A DNA stretch of 64,000 bases from Paramagnetospirillum marisnigri (GCF_001650715.1 NZ_LWQT01000055.1:62001-126000); one strand, 5' to 3'. Numbered from the stretch's first letter, positions 36,943-46,273 are shown. Translations and numbers: made by a program. Notes: a model not told the origin generated them from the letters alone.

Positions 36943-37989
36943 ATGAGCCGCAGACTGTTGGGATGGATGTGGAGTCTGGCCGTGGTGGCGGGGGCCATGG
37001 TGGTCGGGTTGGTGGGACCGGCCGACGCCGCCGCGGTGATGACCGAGGAGTTCACCATCAGCGGCCACAAGCCCGATGTCCGGCTGTATCTGCGCAACAA
37101 GCATCCCGATGAGCTTAACAACGCCAAGGCGAACAAGACGGTGCTGTTCATCCACGGCGCCTCCTATCCCGCCCATTCCTCCTTCGACCTGGCGGTGGAG
37201 GGCAAGAGCTGGATGGACTGGATGGCCGAGCGCGGCTTCGACGTCTATGCCCTGGATATCCGCGGCTATGGCAAGTCGAGCCGCCCCGCCGCCATGAGCC
37301 AGACCCCCGAGGCCAATGCCCCGGTGGTGGATACCACCCAGGCGGTGGAGGATGTCGCCGCCGCCGTGGATTTCATCCTGTCGCGGCGCAGTACCGACAA
37401 GCTGGTGCTGGTGGGCTGGTCATGGGGCGCCACCGTGGCCGGAACCTATGCCACCCAGACCCCGCAGCGGGTCGAGCGTCTGGTGCTTTACGCCCCGCAA
37501 TGGCTGCGCGATGTGGCGCCGCCATCGGAAGCCGACATCGCCCGGGTTCCCGCCTGGCGCAGCGTCGATCCCCGCCTGGCCCGCGACATCTGGCTGAAAT
37601 CGGTGCCCGAGGCCAAGCGCGACACCGTCCTGCCCAAGTCGGTCTTCACCACCTGGATGAATGCCACCCTGAACAGCGACAAGGAACCGGCGATGCCGGG
37701 CACGGTGCGCGCCCCCAACGGGGTGGTGGCCGACACCATGAAATATTGGGCCATGGGCAAGCCGCGCTGGAAACCCGAATCCGTGTCGGTTCCCTGCCTG
37801 GTGATCCAGGGCGAATGGGATTCCGAGGCGCCGCCCGCCATGGGCATGACGGTGTTCAACCGACTGAGCCAAACCCCGCTCAAGCGCTATGTCATGGTGG
37901 GCGAGACCACCCATGCCGCCCTGTTCGAGGCCAACCGCCACCAGTTGTACAACGCGGTGAAGGAATTCCTGGAAACGCCCGTGCAGTAA
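36943..37989 (+). CDS. Secreted alpha/beta hydrolase
   Basis: 348 residues with a Sec signal peptide (MSRRLLGWMWSLAVVAGAMVVGLVGPADAAA), so it is probably periplasmic. The alpha/beta hydrolase core has the oxyanion region VLFIHGASYPA, the nucleophile elbow GWSWGA, an acid in IQGEWDSEAPP and a His in VGETTHAALFE. It has no lipobox. The substrate is unknown; esterase or dienelactone-hydrolase-like activities are possible. GGAGGAG lies eight bases upstream of the ATG at 36943; the frame upstream of this has no conserved sequence. It converges on pirin with a 4-bp gap. Confidence 0.85.
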   Translation: MSRRLLGWMWSLAVVAGAMVVGLVGPADAAAVMTEEFTISGHKPDVRLYLRNKHPDELNNAKANKTVLFIHGASYPAHSSFDLAVEGKSWMDWMAERGFDVYALDIRGYGKSSRPAAMSQTPEANAPVVDTTQAVEDVAAAVDFILSRRSTDKLVLVGWSWGATVAGTYATQTPQRVERLVLYAPQWLRDVAPPSEADIARVPAWRSVDPRLARDIWLKSVPEAKRDTVLPKSVFTTWMNATLNSDKEPAMPGTVRAPNGVVADTMKYWAMGKPRWKPESVSVPCLVIQGEWDSEAPPAMGMTVFNRLSQTPLKRYVMVGETTHAALFEANRHQLYNAVKEFLETPVQ

Positions 37990-37993
37990 GGGA

Positions 37994-38695
37994 TCAGCCC
38001 AGGTCGAACAGCAGGAACTCCGAGTCCTCCTCGGCCTGGATCATGATCTCCGTCATATGCTCCAGGGCGGCACCGTCACCCTGGACCAGGGGGGTGCCAT
38101 TGGCCTGGATGCGGCCGCGCACCATCTGGATCCAGGCGCCGCGTCCCGGCGCCAGGGAGTGGCCGAGGCTGGACCCCGCCGACAGCACCGAGGCGTAGAT
38201 GGCGACGTCCTGGTGCAGCACCACCGAGCCGTCGCGGCCATCGCGCGACGCGATCAGCCGCAGCCGGTCGCGCTTGTCGGCGTCATCGAAACGGGCTTGA
38301 CGGTAGCCCGGCGTCAGGCTCCGGGCCTCGGGCAGGATCCAGATCTGCAGCAGCCTCAGCGGCTCGGTGGCCGAGGCATTGAACTCGCTGTGGCGAACTC
38401 CGGTACCGGCAGTCATGGCCTGCACGTCGCCGCGGACGGTGATGCCGTGGCCACCGGTGCTGTCCTGGTGTTCCACCCCGCCCTCGGTGACATAGGTCAG
38501 GATTTCCATGTCGCGGTGGGGATGGGTGGGAAAGCCCGCTCCCGGGGCGATCCAGTCGTCGTTGATCACTCGCAGCGCCCGGAATCCCATATGATTTGGA
38601 TCATGAAATTCCGCGAAGGAGAAGCTGTGCCGCGAGTCCAGCCAGCCATGCTGGCCATGGAAGCGGGCGTCGGCGGGGCGTAGGGTCATGGTCAT
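37994..38695 (-). CDS. Pirin family protein (YhhW-like bicupin)
   Basis: 233 residues with the pirin signature: HGWLDSRHSFSFAEFHDP, then FPTHPHRDMEILTYVTEGGVEHQDSTGG, whose His-x-His and later His/Glu (VRHSEFN) bind the metal of the N-terminal cupin. The second cupin is less conserved. YhhW-type pirins have quercetinase activity in vitro; physiological roles are unclear. Starts at 38695 or 38689 are both possible. It diverges from the efflux operon across a 195-bp gap. Confidence 0.9.
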   Translation of the reverse strand: MTMTLRPADARFHGQHGWLDSRHSFSFAEFHDPNHMGFRALRVINDDWIAPGAGFPTHPHRDMEILTYVTEGGVEHQDSTGGHGITVRGDVQAMTAGTGVRHSEFNASATEPLRLLQIWILPEARSLTPGYRQARFDDADKRDRLRLIASRDGRDGSVVLHQDVAIYASVLSAGSSLGHSLAPGRGAWIQMVRGRIQANGTPLVQGDGAALEHMTEIMIQAEEDSEFLLFDLG

Positions 38696-38834
38696 GGCGA
38701 TACCTTCCGAAAATGGGGGGCACCACTGTGCCGCTTGCTTGCCTAGAAGATAGGCCTTGGACGCCGATGGGATAATCCTTCAATTGAAAATCGCAACGTT
38801 GCGAGATCGGCAACAATGATTCTGTGCCTTGGCA

Positions 38835-38864
38835 TTGACTCCCGGCGGCGGGTACGTCTATAAA
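38835..38864 (+). promoter_or_regulatory. Predicted strong promoter of the EmrAB-type efflux operon
   Basis: TTGACT (38835-38840), an 18-bp spacer and TATAAA (38859-38864). Transcription would start around 38871, inside the adjacent palindrome, leaving a very short leader before the ATG. Confidence 0.7.
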
Positions 38865-38867
38865 CTG

Positions 38868-38884
38868 AACTGAACGGTTCAGTT
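38868..38884. promoter_or_regulatory. TetR-type operator palindrome AACTGAACGGTTCAGTT
   Basis: A perfect 8-bp inverted repeat around one G, directly after the -10 box and over the predicted transcription start. Palindromes of the form TGAAC-N-GTTCA are bound by TetR/AcrR-type repressors of efflux genes in many Proteobacteria. No such regulator is encoded in the window. Confidence 0.75.
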
Positions 38885-38890
38885 TAAGAT

Positions 38891-39934
38891 ATGTGGTCCA
38901 TCATGAAAAAGCCCGTCGCCGCCCTCATGGTTCTTGGCCTGCTCGCCGGGGCGGGCTGGACCGCCAGCCGCTGGGCCAGCGACTGGCGCTGGCAGGAAGC
39001 CACCGACGACGCCTATGTGGACGGCGACGTCACCGCCATCCTGCCCAAGGTTTCCGGCTATGTGGTCGAGTTGCGGGGCCAGGATAACCGGCCGGTGGCC
39101 AAGGGCGAGGTGCTGCTGCGCATCGACGACCGCGATTACCGCGCCAAGGTGGAAGAGGCCCGCGCCCAGGTGGCGGCGCGCATGGCCCAGCTGATCCAGA
39201 TCGAGGACCGGGAAGCGGTGCAGCGGTCGGTGATCGCCCAGTCCGGCGCCACCATCACGGCGGCGCGGGCCGATGTGGTCCGCGCCAGGGCCGATTTCGA
39301 GCGGACCCAACGCCTGGTGCGCGAGGATTTCGTCAGCCGCCAGCGTTTCGACCTGATGGCCGCCGACGCCGCCAAGGCCCAGGCCAGCTTGACCGGATCG
39401 GGCGCCGGGTTGCAGGCGGCGCAGCGGCAACTGGCGGTGCTGGCCTCGGAAAAGGTCATGGTCCAGGCCCAGATGGAACAGGCCAAGGCCGCCCTGACCC
39501 TGGCCGATACCGATCTGGAAGCCACGGTGGTGCGGGCGCCGGTGGACGGCGTGGTGGGCAACCGCGCCGTACGCGACGGCCAGTATGTGCGGCCGGGCCA
39601 GATGCTGATGGCGGTGGTGCCCTTGGGCCGCGTCTGGATCGACGCCAATTTCAAGGAAACCCAGCTGGGCCGCATCCGGGCGGGGCAGAAGGTGCTGATC
39701 AAGGTCGACGCCTTTCCCGGCCAGTCCATCACCGGCCGGGTGGACAGCTTCGCCCCCGCCACCGGGTCCAAGTTCAGCCTGCTGCCCCCGGAAAACGCCA
39801 CCGGCAATTTCACCAAGATCGTGCAGCGGGTGCCGGTGCGCATCCTGCCCGATGACGACAATGCCCTGAAGGGTCTGCTGCGGCCCGGCCTGTCGGTGGT
39901 GGTGACGGTGGATACCAGGGACCCGCCGCCGTGA
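38891..39934 (+). CDS. EmrA/HlyD-family membrane fusion protein
   Basis: 347 residues: one N-terminal membrane helix (about 8-25), then a lipoyl/barrel-sandwich part (DDAYVDGDVTAILPKVSGYVVEL), a long coiled-coil hairpin (about 75-200), the second lipoyl half (LEATVVRAPVDGVVGN) and a beta-barrel domain. It links the inner-membrane MFS pump to an outer-membrane channel, so drugs or toxic compounds leave the cell directly. No TolC gene is nearby. The start may be 38891 or 38903 (MKKPVAAL). The stop overlaps emrB by GTGA. Confidence 0.92.
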   Translation: MWSIMKKPVAALMVLGLLAGAGWTASRWASDWRWQEATDDAYVDGDVTAILPKVSGYVVELRGQDNRPVAKGEVLLRIDDRDYRAKVEEARAQVAARMAQLIQIEDREAVQRSVIAQSGATITAARADVVRARADFERTQRLVREDFVSRQRFDLMAADAAKAQASLTGSGAGLQAAQRQLAVLASEKVMVQAQMEQAKAALTLADTDLEATVVRAPVDGVVGNRAVRDGQYVRPGQMLMAVVPLGRVWIDANFKETQLGRIRAGQKVLIKVDAFPGQSITGRVDSFAPATGSKFSLLPPENATGNFTKIVQRVPVRILPDDDNALKGLLRPGLSVVVTVDTRDPPP

Positions 39935-41496
39935 CCACTCCCCTTTCCCCCCAGGACAGGGTCGTCTCCACCAAGGACTGGATCGCCTTCCTGGCCATGG
40001 TGCTGGGCATGTTCATGGCCATCCTCGACATCCAGATCGTCGCCAGTTCCATCGCCCAGATCCAGGCGGGGATTTCCGCCTCGACCGAGGAGGTCAGCTG
40101 GGTCCAGACCTCGTATCTGATCGCCGAGGTGGTGATGATCCCGCTGTCGGGCTGGGCGGCGCGGCTGGTTTCGACCCGCATCCTGTTCTTCGCCTCCTGC
40201 GTCACCTTCACCCTGGCTTCCGCCGCCTGCGCCGCGTCCTGGTCCATCGAGTCCATGATCGTGTTCCGGGCGATCCAGGGCTTTCTGGGCGGGGCCATGA
40301 TCCCCACCGTCTTCGCCACCACCTATATGATCTTCCCGCCCCGCATGCAGGCGAGCCTGTCGGTGGTGATCGGCCTGGTGGCCACCATGGCGCCCACCAT
40401 CGGCCCCACCCTGGGCGGCTGGCTGACCGAATCCTGGAGCTGGCACTGGCTGTTCCTGGTCAATGTGGTGCCCGGCGCGGTGGTGGCCTCGCTGGTCTTC
40501 GCCTTCGGACGGCGCGAGGCGCCGCAATGGTCCATGCTGAAGGGCTTCGACGCCGCCGGAATCGTGCTGGTGGCGGTGTTCCTGGGCTCGCTGCAATACG
40601 TGCTGGAGGAAGGCCCCGGCGACGACTGGTTCGACGATGGCCGCATCGTGCTGATGAGCCTGGTCTCGACCTCGGCGGGTCTGGGCTTCGTCTGGCGGGA
40701 ACTGCGCGCCAGCCATCCGGTGGTGGACCTGCGCGCCTTCGCCGACAGCAATTTCGCAGTGGGCTGCCTCTATTCCTTCATCATCGGCATCGGCCTTTAC
40801 GGCTCGGTCTATGTGGTGCCGCTGTATCTGGGCCGGGTGCGCGGCTATTCCGCCCTGGAAATCGGCACCACCATGATGGTCACCGGCCTGTTCCAGGCCC
40901 TGTCGGCGCCGCTGGCGGGCAACCTGGCCCGCCACATGGACCTGCGCCACATGCTCGGGCTGGGGCTCGCCCTGTTCGGCGGCGGGTTGTGGCTCAATTC
41001 CGCGCTGACCTCGGAATGGGGCTATTGGGAAATGTTCCTGCCCCAGGCGGTGCGCGGTCTGTCGCTGATGTTCTGCTTCGTGCCCATCAACGCCGTGGCC
41101 CTGGGCCATCTGCCCCCGGGCCAGGTGCAGAATGCCTCGGGTCTGTACAATCTGATGCGTAATCTCGGAGGTGCCATCGGTCTGGCGGTGATCAATACCG
41201 CGCTGACCCATCGCCTCGACCTCCATATGAGTCGCCTCGGCGACCATCTGACCGCCGCCAATGGCGCCGCCTTAGGCCTGCTGGACGAACTGACGGCCCG
41301 GCTGCAGCCGATTCTCGATGGGGCCGCCGATCGGGCCGCCCTAAAACTGCTTTGGCAGTTAACGCGGCGGGAAGCCACCACCCTGGCCTTCGGTGACGTG
41401 TTCATGATGATGTCCACGGTGTTCGTCCTGGGGCTGCTGCTGCTGCCACTGCTGCAGAAAGTCGGTCACCCCAGCGCGGGCGGCGGCGACCACTGA
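39931..41496 (+). CDS. EmrB/QacA-family (DHA2) MFS multidrug efflux transporter
   Basis: 521 residues, GTG start overlapping the emrA stop. About 14 membrane helices are visible as hydrophobic runs, as expected for DHA2 proton-antiporters. The motif-D-like ILDIQIVASSIAQIQAGISASTEEVSWVQTSYLIAEV and motif C GPTLGGWLTESWSWHWLFLVNVVPG are the DHA2 marks. It pairs with the preceding fusion protein to export drugs or lipophilic acids. No resistance substrate can be deduced. Confidence 0.93.
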   Translation: MTTPLSPQDRVVSTKDWIAFLAMVLGMFMAILDIQIVASSIAQIQAGISASTEEVSWVQTSYLIAEVVMIPLSGWAARLVSTRILFFASCVTFTLASAACAASWSIESMIVFRAIQGFLGGAMIPTVFATTYMIFPPRMQASLSVVIGLVATMAPTIGPTLGGWLTESWSWHWLFLVNVVPGAVVASLVFAFGRREAPQWSMLKGFDAAGIVLVAVFLGSLQYVLEEGPGDDWFDDGRIVLMSLVSTSAGLGFVWRELRASHPVVDLRAFADSNFAVGCLYSFIIGIGLYGSVYVVPLYLGRVRGYSALEIGTTMMVTGLFQALSAPLAGNLARHMDLRHMLGLGLALFGGGLWLNSALTSEWGYWEMFLPQAVRGLSLMFCFVPINAVALGHLPPGQVQNASGLYNLMRNLGGAIGLAVINTALTHRLDLHMSRLGDHLTAANGAALGLLDELTARLQPILDGAADRAALKLLWQLTRREATTLAFGDVFMMMSTVFVLGLLLLPLLQKVGHPSAGGGDH

Positions 41497-41634
41497 AGAC
41501 GGGGCGGAGTCGTTTCGATCTCGACACGGCGACCGTTTCGCGTGTAAATCCATCCTGGGAAGGGAAGGTTCGACACATCGAATGAGGGTGATGGTGCAAG
41601 TCTATAAGGCGGCGTTTGGGGCCGTTCAGGGCCA

Positions 41635-41853
41635 ATGAGCCTGTTTTCACGCGGTCGCGGCGGTGAAGAGGTCGGCCCGGGGCAGATTTTTCGCAAGATC
41701 GGGACCTATGGTGCCGACTGGCGGGTGGAACGGGTGTTCGACTATCCCGATATTCCTCGCCATGTCCGTCTGGTGGATCAGGGCAGCGGCCGCGTCATGA
41801 CGGTGGCGCTCAGCATGCTGCTGGATCCGGAGATGTTCCAGCGGACCGGCTGA
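41635..41853 (+). CDS. Small conserved hypothetical protein
   Basis: 72 residues: GQIFRKIGTYGADWRVERVFDYPDIPRHVRLVDQGSGRVMTVALSMLLDPEMF. The alternating hydrophobic pattern and the WRVERV...HVRLV...V...LLD spacing resemble small SH3-like proteins of unknown function in alphaproteobacteria. The preceding bases (GGCCA) give no strong ribosome-binding site. It converges on the lipoprotein gene with a 5-bp gap. The 138 bp between emrB and this gene hold no other feature I can support. Confidence 0.6.
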   Translation: MSLFSRGRGGEEVGPGQIFRKIGTYGADWRVERVFDYPDIPRHVRLVDQGSGRVMTVALSMLLDPEMFQRTG

Positions 41854-41858
41854 CCGGT

Positions 41859-42275
41859 TCAGCGCGGTTGGCAATCCGACTTGTTCTGGAAATACTTGTC
41901 GATCAGGGCGCCGTAATCGGTCAGCAGCAGCGCGTCGCGCTGGCGCACGGTCACCTGGGTGTCCGAACCACCGCGCAGGAATTCCACCACCAGGAAATAC
42001 TCGGTGCGCACCACCTGCTCCATGGTGCCGTTCAACTCGGAGCGGGCATTGCCGCTCTGGCTGTCGCAGCGATAGTGGAAGCCGAGCCCGCCCGCGCACC
42101 ACATCAGCATGCGCGCGGTCTTGGCGCAGGCCTGGTCGGGTGGCAGGGAAATGCGCAAATTGGTCATGCGTTCCGCATTGACGCGGGTGGCCTCGACGCT
42201 GCGGTCAGGACTCACGATCGAGCAGCCCCCGACAGCCGCCACACCCACCATCATCAGCAACCAATTCCGTATCAT
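41859..42275 (-). CDS. Predicted lipoprotein of unknown function
   Basis: 138 residues. The N-terminus MIRNWLLMMVGVAAVGGC has a lipobox with the lipidated Cys at residue 18. The mature part contains further cysteines (CAKTARMLMWCAG, YRCDSQSG, SDCQPR) that could form disulfides in the periplasm. No domain is recognised. The start at 42275 is preferred because it gives a proper signal; six codons upstream are also open. Confidence 0.7.
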   Translation of the reverse strand: MIRNWLLMMVGVAAVGGCSIVSPDRSVEATRVNAERMTNLRISLPPDQACAKTARMLMWCAGGLGFHYRCDSQSGNARSELNGTMEQVVRTEYFLVVEFLRGGSDTQVTVRQRDALLLTDYGALIDKYFQNKSDCQPR

Positions 42276-42352
42276 GCGGCAATCCAAGTCCATGACCGGA
42301 CGCAGCCTAGCGCGTCTGGCGGCGGAACGGAACTAGGGTCTTTGCTCTATGT

Positions 42353-43141
42353 TTATCGGATGGTAGACAAAAGACTGTCCACCACCCGGCACAGCCGGGC
42401 GATGTCCTGGTCGCGGGACAAGCGGTGGTCGCCGTCCTTGACCAGCACCACCTCCACATCCTCCGAGGCAAGGCAATCGCTGATGGCCAGGGCGGTGCGC
42501 CACGGCACATCGGCATCCTGCTGGCCATGGATCAGCCGCACCGGGCAGGCGATATTGATGGTGTCGCGCAGCAAAAGGTGATTGCGCCCGTCCTCGATCA
42601 GCGAGCGATGGACCCGCCAGGGATTTTCGGGTTCGTAACAATTGGGCAGGCTGACTTCGCCCGTTTCCAGCAATTGGCGGCGCTGCTCGAAGCTGAAATC
42701 GGCCCACATCAGATCCTCGGTGAAGTCCGGCGCGGCGGCCACCCCCACCAATCCCACCACCCGGTCGCGCAGCTCCAGCGCCGTCAGCAGGGCAATCCAG
42801 CCGCCCAGGCTGGACCCCACCAGTACCACCGGACCCTGGGTCAGCTGCTCGATCACCGCCCGCGCGTCCTCGGCCCAGCGGCCCACGGTGCCGAACAGGA
42901 CATCGCCCGAGGACTGGCCATGGCCGAAATAATCGAAGCGCAGGAAGGCGCGGCCCTGCTCGCGGCACAGGGCCTCCAGGGCCAGGGCCTTGGTGCCCGT
43001 CATGTCGGAATGATAGCCATGCAGGAAGACGACAGCGGGGTTTTTGCCCTCCAGCCTATGGTAAGCGATTGTCGCGCCGTCCGGGCGTGATACACTCCCG
43101 CCCCCTACGGGCATCGCGTCTGCATCCCGATCATTCGTCAT
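42353..43141 (-). CDS. Alpha/beta hydrolase (ABHD10/palmitoyl-thioesterase-like)
   Basis: 262 residues, cytoplasmic. The core has VVFLHGYHSDMTGTKALALEALC, FDYFGHGQSSGD, nucleophile elbow GSSLGGW, acid in HGQQDADVPW and His in DGDHRLS. The YHSDMTGTKA segment is typical of the ABHD10-like group, thioesterases that deacylate cysteine or esters. Its ATG overlaps the ATG region of the divergent glycosyltransferase gene. A substrate cannot be named. Confidence 0.87.
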   Translation of the reverse strand: MTNDRDADAMPVGGGSVSRPDGATIAYHRLEGKNPAVVFLHGYHSDMTGTKALALEALCREQGRAFLRFDYFGHGQSSGDVLFGTVGRWAEDARAVIEQLTQGPVVLVGSSLGGWIALLTALELRDRVVGLVGVAAAPDFTEDLMWADFSFEQRRQLLETGEVSLPNCYEPENPWRVHRSLIEDGRNHLLLRDTINIACPVRLIHGQQDADVPWRTALAISDCLASEDVEVVLVKDGDHRLSRDQDIARLCRVVDSLLSTIR

Positions 43142-43163
43142 GGCAAGAGCACACCTTCAGTCA

Positions 43164-44387
43164 ATGTCCACGGACCCCACTACGTCAATCGATGCGCCGT
43201 CGCCCCAGGCACGTCAACCCCTTCCCGATGGCCAGCGGCCGCCGGTGGTGTTGCAGGTGCTGCCCGCCCTGGTGACCGGCGGCGTCGAGCGCGGCGCGGT
43301 GGACATGGCCATCGCCCTGGCCGAGGCGGGCTGGACCGCCATCGTCGCCTCGGAAGGCGGCCCCATGACCCGCGAACTCAGCCGGGTGGGCGCCGAGCAC
43401 ATCACCTTGCCGCTGGCCAGCAAGAATCCGCTGGTGATCCGCAAGAACGCCGACCGGCTGGCCGAGCTTGTGACGCAGCGCGGCGTCGACATCCTGCACG
43501 CCCGCTCGCGCGCCCCGGCCTGGAGCGCCCTGATGGCGGCGGAGGCCACCGGCTGCCGCTTTCTCACCACCTTCCACGGCACCTACAATACCGGCGGCTG
43601 GTTCGGCCTGAAGAACCGCTACAACGCGGTGATGACCAAGGGCGAGCGGGTGATCGCCATCTCGGAATTCATCGCCGAGCATGCCAGGCGGGTCTATGGC
43701 CTGGACCCCGACCGCATCCGGGTGGTCCATCGCGGCATCGACCTGGGCCGCTTCGACCCCGCCCGGGTCAGCCCTGAACGCATCATCCAGCTGGCGCAGA
43801 AATGGCGGCTGCCCGACGGCCATCGCGTCATCATGCTGCCCGGCCGCCTGACCCGCTGGAAGGGCCAGTCGGTGCTGATCGAGGCGCTGGCCCTGCTGGG
43901 CCGCCATGACGTGCGCTGCCTGCTGGTGGGGTCCGACCAGGGCCGCACCGGCTATCGCGAGGAGCTGGAGCAACTGGTCCGCCGCCGCGATCTGGTGGAC
44001 GTGGTCCACCTGACCGGCGAGTGCAACGACATGCCCGCCGCCTATATGCTGACCGACGCGGTGGTGTCGGCCTCCACCGATCCGGAAGCCTTCGGCCGGG
44101 TGGCGGTGGAAGCCCAGGCCATGGGCCGCCCGGTGATCGTCACCGCCCACGGCGCCACCGGCGAAACCGTGCTGCCCGGCCGCACCGGCTGGCTGACGCC
44201 TCCGGGCGATCCGGAAGCCCTGGCCCAGGCGCTGGACCGTTTCCTGGCCCTGTCGGCGGAGGAACGCGGCGGCATGGCCCAGGTGGCCATCGAGCATGTG
44301 CGGGCCAATTTCAGCAAGGAAACCATGTGCGCCAAGACCCTGGAGGTCTATCGCGAAGTCCTGGGCCTTGCCGCGGCCGATGCCTGA
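43164..44387 (+). CDS. Glycosyltransferase family 4 protein
   Basis: 407 residues of the GT-B fold. N-terminal LQVLPALVTGGVERGAVDMAIALAEAGW is the acceptor domain; the donor site carries LPGRLTRWKGQSVLIEALALL and the E-x7-E motif (EAFGRVAVEAQAMG). Such enzymes build LPS core or other surface glycans on the cytoplasmic face. The ATG at 43164 avoids running into the divergent hydrolase start, but 43140 is possible. It overlaps the next gene by 8 bp, so an LPS-type operon with the GT9 gene is likely. Confidence 0.88.
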   Translation: MSTDPTTSIDAPSPQARQPLPDGQRPPVVLQVLPALVTGGVERGAVDMAIALAEAGWTAIVASEGGPMTRELSRVGAEHITLPLASKNPLVIRKNADRLAELVTQRGVDILHARSRAPAWSALMAAEATGCRFLTTFHGTYNTGGWFGLKNRYNAVMTKGERVIAISEFIAEHARRVYGLDPDRIRVVHRGIDLGRFDPARVSPERIIQLAQKWRLPDGHRVIMLPGRLTRWKGQSVLIEALALLGRHDVRCLLVGSDQGRTGYREELEQLVRRRDLVDVVHLTGECNDMPAAYMLTDAVVSASTDPEAFGRVAVEAQAMGRPVIVTAHGATGETVLPGRTGWLTPPGDPEALAQALDRFLALSAEERGGMAQVAIEHVRANFSKETMCAKTLEVYREVLGLAAADA

Positions 44388-45306
44388 CACAGAAAACATT
44401 CTCGTCATCAAGCTGGGCGCCCTGGGGGATTTCGTCCAGGCCATGGGGCCCTTCGCCGCCATCCGCGCCCATCACCCCGACGCCCATATCACCCTGCTGA
44501 CCACGGCGCCCTTCGCCGATCTGGCGCGGGCCTCGCCCTGGTTCGACGAGGTCTGGATCGACACCCGCCCCAAGGCCTGGCAACTGGGCCGCCTGCTGGC
44601 CTTGCGCGCCCGCCTGCGCGGCGGCAATTTCTCGCGGGTCTACGATCTCCAGACCTCCGACCGTTCGTCCTCCTATTTCCGCCTCATGGGCCGCAAGCCG
44701 GAATGGTCGGGCATCGCCAAGGGCTGCTCGCATCCCCATGCCAATCCCCGGCGCGATTCCATGCACACCATCGAGCGCCAGCGCGAGCAACTGGCGACGG
44801 CGGGGGTTGCGGCGGTGGCAGCGCCCGATCTCGGCTGGGCCAAGGCCGATCCCGGCCGCTACGGCCTGTCGGCGCCCTTTGCCCTGCTGTGTCCCGGCGG
44901 TGCCGCCCACCGTCCGGCCAAGCGCTGGCCGTCCGAGCGCTTCGCCGCCCTGGCCCGCTGGCTGGCGGAACGGGAACTCACGCCAGTGCTGCTGGGCACC
45001 GACAAGGAAGCGGCCGAACTCCGGGCCATTGCCGAGGCCTGCCCCGATGTCGTGGATCTATGCGGCAAGACCTCGGTGCTCGACATCCTTGCCTTGGCGC
45101 GCCAGGCGGTGGCGGCGGTGGGCAACGATACCGGCCCCATGCACCTGATCGCCGCCGGGGGCTGCCCATCGGTGGTGCTGTTCTCCCACGAGTCCGACCC
45201 GGCGCTGTGCGCGCCGCGCGGCCGGGTCACGGTGCTGCGCCGTCCCAGTCTCGCCGACCTGGAAGAATCCGAAGTGCAATCCGCCCTGGAGCGGGTACTG
45301 CCGTGA
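44380..45306 (+). CDS. Glycosyltransferase family 9 (ADP-heptosyltransferase-like)
   Basis: 308 residues, starting MPDTENILVIKLGALGDFVQAMGPFAAIRAHHPDAHITLLT, the GT9 signature. VYDLQTSDRSSSYFRLMG, PGGAAHRPAKRWP and the donor-site VGNDTGPMHLIAAGGCPSVVLFS follow. Family members add heptose to lipid A-Kdo in the inner core of LPS. Exact sugar specificity is not deducible. It overlaps the GT4 gene by 8 bp and the following phosphoesterase by 4 bp (GTGA). Confidence 0.88.
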   Translation: MPDTENILVIKLGALGDFVQAMGPFAAIRAHHPDAHITLLTTAPFADLARASPWFDEVWIDTRPKAWQLGRLLALRARLRGGNFSRVYDLQTSDRSSSYFRLMGRKPEWSGIAKGCSHPHANPRRDSMHTIERQREQLATAGVAAVAAPDLGWAKADPGRYGLSAPFALLCPGGAAHRPAKRWPSERFAALARWLAERELTPVLLGTDKEAAELRAIAEACPDVVDLCGKTSVLDILALARQAVAAVGNDTGPMHLIAAGGCPSVVLFSHESDPALCAPRGRVTVLRRPSLADLEESEVQSALERVLP

Positions 45307-46208
45307 CCTGGCTGGAGCAGAGACGACGGGCAGAGGAGCGGCTGCACCGCGAGCGGTGGCGGCGTAATCCCCAGGGAGAGTTTCTCAGTCCGCCCTACAC
45401 CTTGATCAACAACGGCTTTTCCCTCGCCTTCAGACTGAGCGGACTTTACGATCGCGGCCGCCGCAATGCCCTGAACTTCCATCTGAACGAGATGGAGATC
45501 CGACATCCCGCCCTTCCCCTTGGCCTCGATGGGATGCGCATTCTATTTTTATCCGACTTGCATGCGGCCTCGGTCCCCGAAATATTCCCAGCGGCAGCCC
45601 ATCGTTTGGATGGGGTGAAGTACGACTTGGCTGTGCTGGGAGGCGATTACCAGAGCTTTGGTCAACCGTCCGCCGACCAGACCATATCATTGATGGAACC
45701 TCTGTTGGCGGCCTTGCGCCCGACTTTCGGAATTTATGGAGTGCTTGGCAACCACGATCGGCACGACATGGCAGGGGCGCTGCTCCGGCGCGGCGTCAGA
45801 CTTCTGGTCAATCAAAGCGCCGTGATCGAGATTGGCGGCGACCGGTTGGTGCTGGTGGGAACCGACGATGTCAATTGCTTCTATACGGAAGAAGCTCTGT
45901 CTGCCCTGAAGAATGCGCCCCATGGATTCAGGATTGCACTGGTTCACAGCCCTGAATTCGCGGACCAGGCCGTCGCAACTGGAATGAACCTCTATCTCGC
46001 TGGGCATACTCATGCCGGTCAGGTGTGCCTGCCCGGTGGCCGCCCGATCCTGACAGCCCTGCCGCGACTTAAGTCCCTGGCTGCCGGCCATTGGAATCAT
46101 CACGGCATGCGTGGCTATACCAGTGCAGGTCTCGGTTCGGGAACGCCGCCGGTGCGATTCAACTGCCGCCCCGAGATGGCGTTGATCACCTTGCGGCGCA
46201 TTTCTTGA
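45303..46208 (+). CDS. Calcineurin-like metallophosphoesterase (YaeI type)
   Basis: 301 residues, GTG start overlapping the GT9 stop. The metal motifs are all present: SDLHA, GGDY, GNHDR, the later VHSPEF, and GHTHAGQV. The N-terminal third ([25 protein letters not shown]) is basic and may touch the membrane. Family members include UDP-2,3-diacylglucosamine and phospholipid-related phosphodiesterases. The sequence from about 45540 to the stop is visibly less GC-rich with different codon choice from its neighbours, so this part may have a separate origin. Confidence 0.85.
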   Translation: MTWLEQRRRAEERLHRERWRRNPQGEFLSPPYTLINNGFSLAFRLSGLYDRGRRNALNFHLNEMEIRHPALPLGLDGMRILFLSDLHAASVPEIFPAAAHRLDGVKYDLAVLGGDYQSFGQPSADQTISLMEPLLAALRPTFGIYGVLGNHDRHDMAGALLRRGVRLLVNQSAVIEIGGDRLVLVGTDDVNCFYTEEALSALKNAPHGFRIALVHSPEFADQAVATGMNLYLAGHTHAGQVCLPGGRPILTALPRLKSLAAGHWNHHGMRGYTSAGLGSGTPPVRFNCRPEMALITLRRIS

Positions 46209-46232
46209 CTCCGTGGCGTTTCCCCGTAGAGT
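46205..46232 (+). promoter_or_regulatory. Predicted promoter for thrS
   Basis: TTGACT (46205-46210), a 16-bp spacer and TAGAGT (46227-46232), 42 bp before the thrS ATG. The -35 box overlaps the stop codon of the preceding gene. Confidence 0.5.
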
Positions 46233-46273
46233 CCTTCCCCCTGTCAGCGCTTGCAGCCCGAAGAGAGAGTTCC

